Source: Alphaproteobacteria bacterium
Lineage (GTDB): Bacteria; Pseudomonadota; Alphaproteobacteria; UBA2136; JALTLI01
Length of the DNA: 8,976 nucleotides
Direction: 5' to 3'
NCBI GenBank assembly: GCA_027005635.1
Contig: JALTLI010000202.1
Coordinates: forward strand, 1-8,976
The translations under genes and the position numbers were made by a program. Below the pieces are notes generated by a model. The model did no database searches and had not been told where the DNA came from. It saw only the letters and a program-made list of their open reading frames with translations. This document shows, piece by piece, positions 7,153 to 8,976 of this stretch (positions are counted from its first letter, which is position 1; each line of letters starts with the position of its first letter).

Positions 7153-8976
7153 TTATTTAGCTGCTGCTGTTGCTGTTTCAGTTGATGCTGTTGTAACAAG
7201 CATTTCACCTTCTTCATCAAACCAATGCTTACGTGCATTCATAATCATTGTTTCTGCTTTTTTCTTAGAAATAGTTTCCTCAGGAAGCATTTCTAGCAGT
7301 TCATCAGTTGCTAATTCAGCAAAATCATCTAATGTTTTAATGCCATTTTTTACAATAGCCATTAATATGCCAGATTTCATACCATCTAGCTCAATTAAAT
7401 CTTTTTCTGCGCCTAGTTTTTCACATTCTTTGTTATAGGCTTCAACGGTTGCTTTAGCTTTTTCTTTAATGTCTGTAGCTATTTTTTCATCTAAGCCATC
7501 AATATCAGTTAAGCCTGTTAAGCCAACATACATTAAATCTTCAACTGTATAAAAACCTTTAGCAATAACTGCATCAATTGCTTTGCTATCTACATCTTTG
7601 CCTAATCTATCAGTAAATTCTTTTGCTGTTGTTTGGGCTTTAATAGCTAATTTTTCACTTATTTGTTGCTCTGTTTCATCTTCAGAAACCATATTAGTTT
7701 CTTCATCATCAAACCAACCTTTACGTGCAGTCATAATCATATTATCTGCCTGTTTTGAAGTTAATGTACCTTCTGGTAATAATTCTAATAATTCATCACT
7801 AGCAAGCTCTCCAAAAGCATCAAGAGTTTTAATACCTTCTTTTGCAACAGCCATTAAAATGTTTGAATTCATACCTTCCATTTCTAATAAGTCTTTTTCT
7901 ACACCTAATTTAGTGTATTCTTTGGTGTATTCATCAACAGAAACTTTGGCTCTGCGTTGTAATTCAGTTGCAATAGCTTCATCTAAGCCTTCAATTGCAC
8001 TAAATTCTTCTAGTGAAACAGATACTAAATCATCAACACTGGTAAAACCTTCAGAAATAAGTAAACGTGTTAAAGTTTCATCAATATCTAAACGTTTAAT
8101 AAACTCTTGAGAAATTGCGTCGTATTCATTTACTCGTTTATCATTTTCTTCTTGTTCAGACATAATATCGATATCCCAACCAGTTAAAATAGAAGCTAAA
8201 CGAACATTTTGACCTCTACGACCAATAGCTAATGAAAGCTTATCTTCAGGAACAACAACCTCAATGCGATTTTCTGTTTCATCTATAACAATTTTAGAAA
8301 CTTCAGCCGGAGAAAGTGCTTGTACTAAGTACATAGCAGGGTCTGCTTTCCACTCAATAATATCAATTCTTTCACCTTGAAGCTCATTAGTTATTTCTTT
8401 TACACGAGTACCACGAATACCAACACAAGCACCAACTGGATCTAGGTTGTTATCGTATGATTTAACTGCTATTTTTGCTCTTGCACCAGCTTCTCTGGCA
8501 CAGCCAATAATTTCAATAACACCAGAACCAATTTCAGGAACTTCTTCCTTGAATAATTCCACAAGAAACTGAGGGTGAGTACGACTAAGCATAATTTGTG
8601 GCCCGCGAGCTTCACCTTGTACTTTATATATATATGCACGAATACGGTCATTTTGACGGTAAGATTCACGGGGGATAATTTCTTCACGGGGTAAAAATGC
8701 TTCTGCACCACCTAAATCAACTTGGATACCCTTGTAATCTGTACGTTTTACAATACCACTAACAATTTCACCTACACGGTTTTCATATTCACCAAATTCT
8801 TTTTTACGTTCAACATCACGTACTTTTTGGAAAATAACCTGTTTAGCAGCCTGCGCAGCAACACGACCAAAATCAAACTGCGGAATATCATCTTCAACAA
8901 AATCATATAAACCAAGTTTTTTATCAATTTTTTGAGCAGCTTCTACAGTTAATTGAATATCATTTTCAGCAACTGG
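7153..8976 (-). CDS. nusA: Transcription termination/antitermination protein NusA, 5'-truncated, with duplicated C-terminal module
   Basis: NusA binds RNA polymerase and nascent RNA and modulates pausing, termination and antitermination. The frame stays open leftward from the right edge, giving 607 visible residues; about 70-75 N-terminal residues are missing by comparison with E. coli NusA. An internal Met at 8592 is not the start, because conserved S1 sequence (GGAEAFLPREEIIPRE, RAYIYKVQGEARGPQ) lies upstream of it. In visible numbering, the end of the NTD is followed by an S1 domain at about 62-128. KH1 carries GIRG at 186-189 and KH2 carries GRRG at 252-255. Two homologous C-terminal modules follow at about 291-425 and 453-589, each holding two HhH/acidic-repeat-like halves and ending ARK-x-WFD. 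A short Ala/Thr tail closes the protein. The full protein would be about 680 residues, against 495 in E. coli. It is the first visible gene of the operon, 26 bp before infB. Confidence 0.97.
   Translation of the reverse strand, partial: PVAENDIQLTVEAAQKIDKKLGLYDFVEDDIPQFDFGRVAAQAAKQVIFQKVRDVERKKEFGEYENRVGEIVSGIVKRTDYKGIQVDLGGAEAFLPREEIIPRESYRQNDRIRAYIYKVQGEARGPQIMLSRTHPQFLVELFKEEVPEIGSGVIEIIGCAREAGARAKIAVKSYDNNLDPVGACVGIRGTRVKEITNELQGERIDIIEWKADPAMYLVQALSPAEVSKIVIDETENRIEVVVPEDKLSLAIGRRGQNVRLASILTGWDIDIMSEQEENDKRVNEYDAISQEFIKRLDIDETLTRLLISEGFTSVDDLVSVSLEEFSAIEGLDEAIATELQRRAKVSVDEYTKEYTKLGVEKDLLEMEGMNSNILMAVAKEGIKTLDAFGELASDELLELLPEGTLTSKQADNMIMTARKGWFDDEETNMVSEDETEQQISEKLAIKAQTTAKEFTDRLGKDVDSKAIDAVIAKGFYTVEDLMYVGLTGLTDIDGLDEKIATDIKEKAKATVEAYNKECEKLGAEKDLIELDGMKSGILMAIVKNGIKTLDDFAELATDELLEMLPEETISKKKAETMIMNARKHWFDEEGEMLVTTASTETATAAAK
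7210..7620 (-). repeat. NusA C-terminal module, copy 2
   Basis: This codes for about 137 residues from EFTDRLGKDV to WFDEEG, homologous along its whole length to the module at 7702-8106. Shared blocks include EKDL, ILMA, GIKTLD, DELLE-LPE and ARK-x-WFD. DNA similarity is plain in the conserved stretches but lost at many third positions, so the duplication is not recent. About 27 residues rich in Glu, Gln and Lys link the two copies. Confidence 0.85.
7702..8106 (-). repeat. NusA C-terminal module, copy 1
   Basis: This codes for about 135 residues from EFIKRLDIDE to WFDDEE. The first half (GFTSVDDLV, IEGLDEAIATEL) resembles acidic repeat 1 of NusA. The second half (LLEMEGM, ILMAVAKEGIKTLDAF, ELLELLPEGTL, MIMTARKGWF) resembles acidic repeat 2. 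It pairs residue by residue with the module at 7210-7620. Confidence 0.85.

Noticed and set aside
6722..7160. Plus-strand open frames opposite the IF-2 N-terminus, very rich in Phe or Ser
   Set aside because: They are antisense to the Lys/Glu/Ala-rich coiled-coil region of infB; the skewed composition is what complementing those codons produces.
7583..8110. 175-codon plus-strand open frame opposite nusA
   Set aside because: It is serine-rich antisense of the acidic NusA repeats, with no recognisable domain and no separate regulatory signals.
7153..8592. NusA starting at the internal ATG at 8592
   Set aside because: The frame continues to the window edge with well-conserved NTD and S1 sequence, so the gene is cut by the window and does not start there.
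8469..8910. Short open frames within the 5' part of nusA on both strands
   Set aside because: The NusA frame itself is continuous through this region and carries conserved S1 residues.

Overview
The window is AT-rich, densely coding bacterial DNA. Several proteins have an alphaproteobacterial character: RbfA carries the ITVSEV and SPDLRHAKVYF blocks, IF-2 opens with TLG-type repeats followed by a basic KRR patch, and nusA leads directly to infB and rbfA. The low GC, degenerate ankyrin repeats and shortened operon would suit a Rickettsiales-like or other host-associated, reduced lineage. That lineage call is inference; no rRNA gene is present to settle it.

Left part (1-2190): the first 20 codons of a leftward gene, possibly rlmH, run off the left edge. 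Diverging from it is a complete ligA for the NAD+-dependent DNA ligase, which begins with GTG. A perfect 15-bp hairpin at 2156-2190 ends ligA and also serves the convergent gene beyond it.

Middle part (2198-4317): a leftward gene for a membrane-anchored ankyrin-like protein has a recognisable promoter overlapped by two palindromes. Behind it lies a leftward pair, a small one-TM protein and a serine esterase of the carboxylesterase/phospholipase family, with 2 bp between them. Divergent from that pair is lolA, the periplasmic lipoprotein carrier. Both lolA and the small TM gene start with TTG.

Right part (4314-8976): a leftward transcription/translation operon, nusA-infB-rbfA. NusA is cut by the right edge. 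The ylxR-type gene often found between nusA and infB is absent, and the operon stops after rbfA, whose stop codon overlaps that of convergent lolA. The most unusual feature is in NusA: its C-terminal helix-hairpin-helix/acidic-repeat module is present twice in tandem.

Most of the window is housekeeping: DNA joining, lipoprotein transport, transcription elongation and antitermination, translation initiation and 30S maturation. I saw no mobile element, CRISPR array, tRNA or rRNA, and no new multi-gene system. No gene-free stretch exceeds 300 bases; the longest is about 95 bp (2711-2805).
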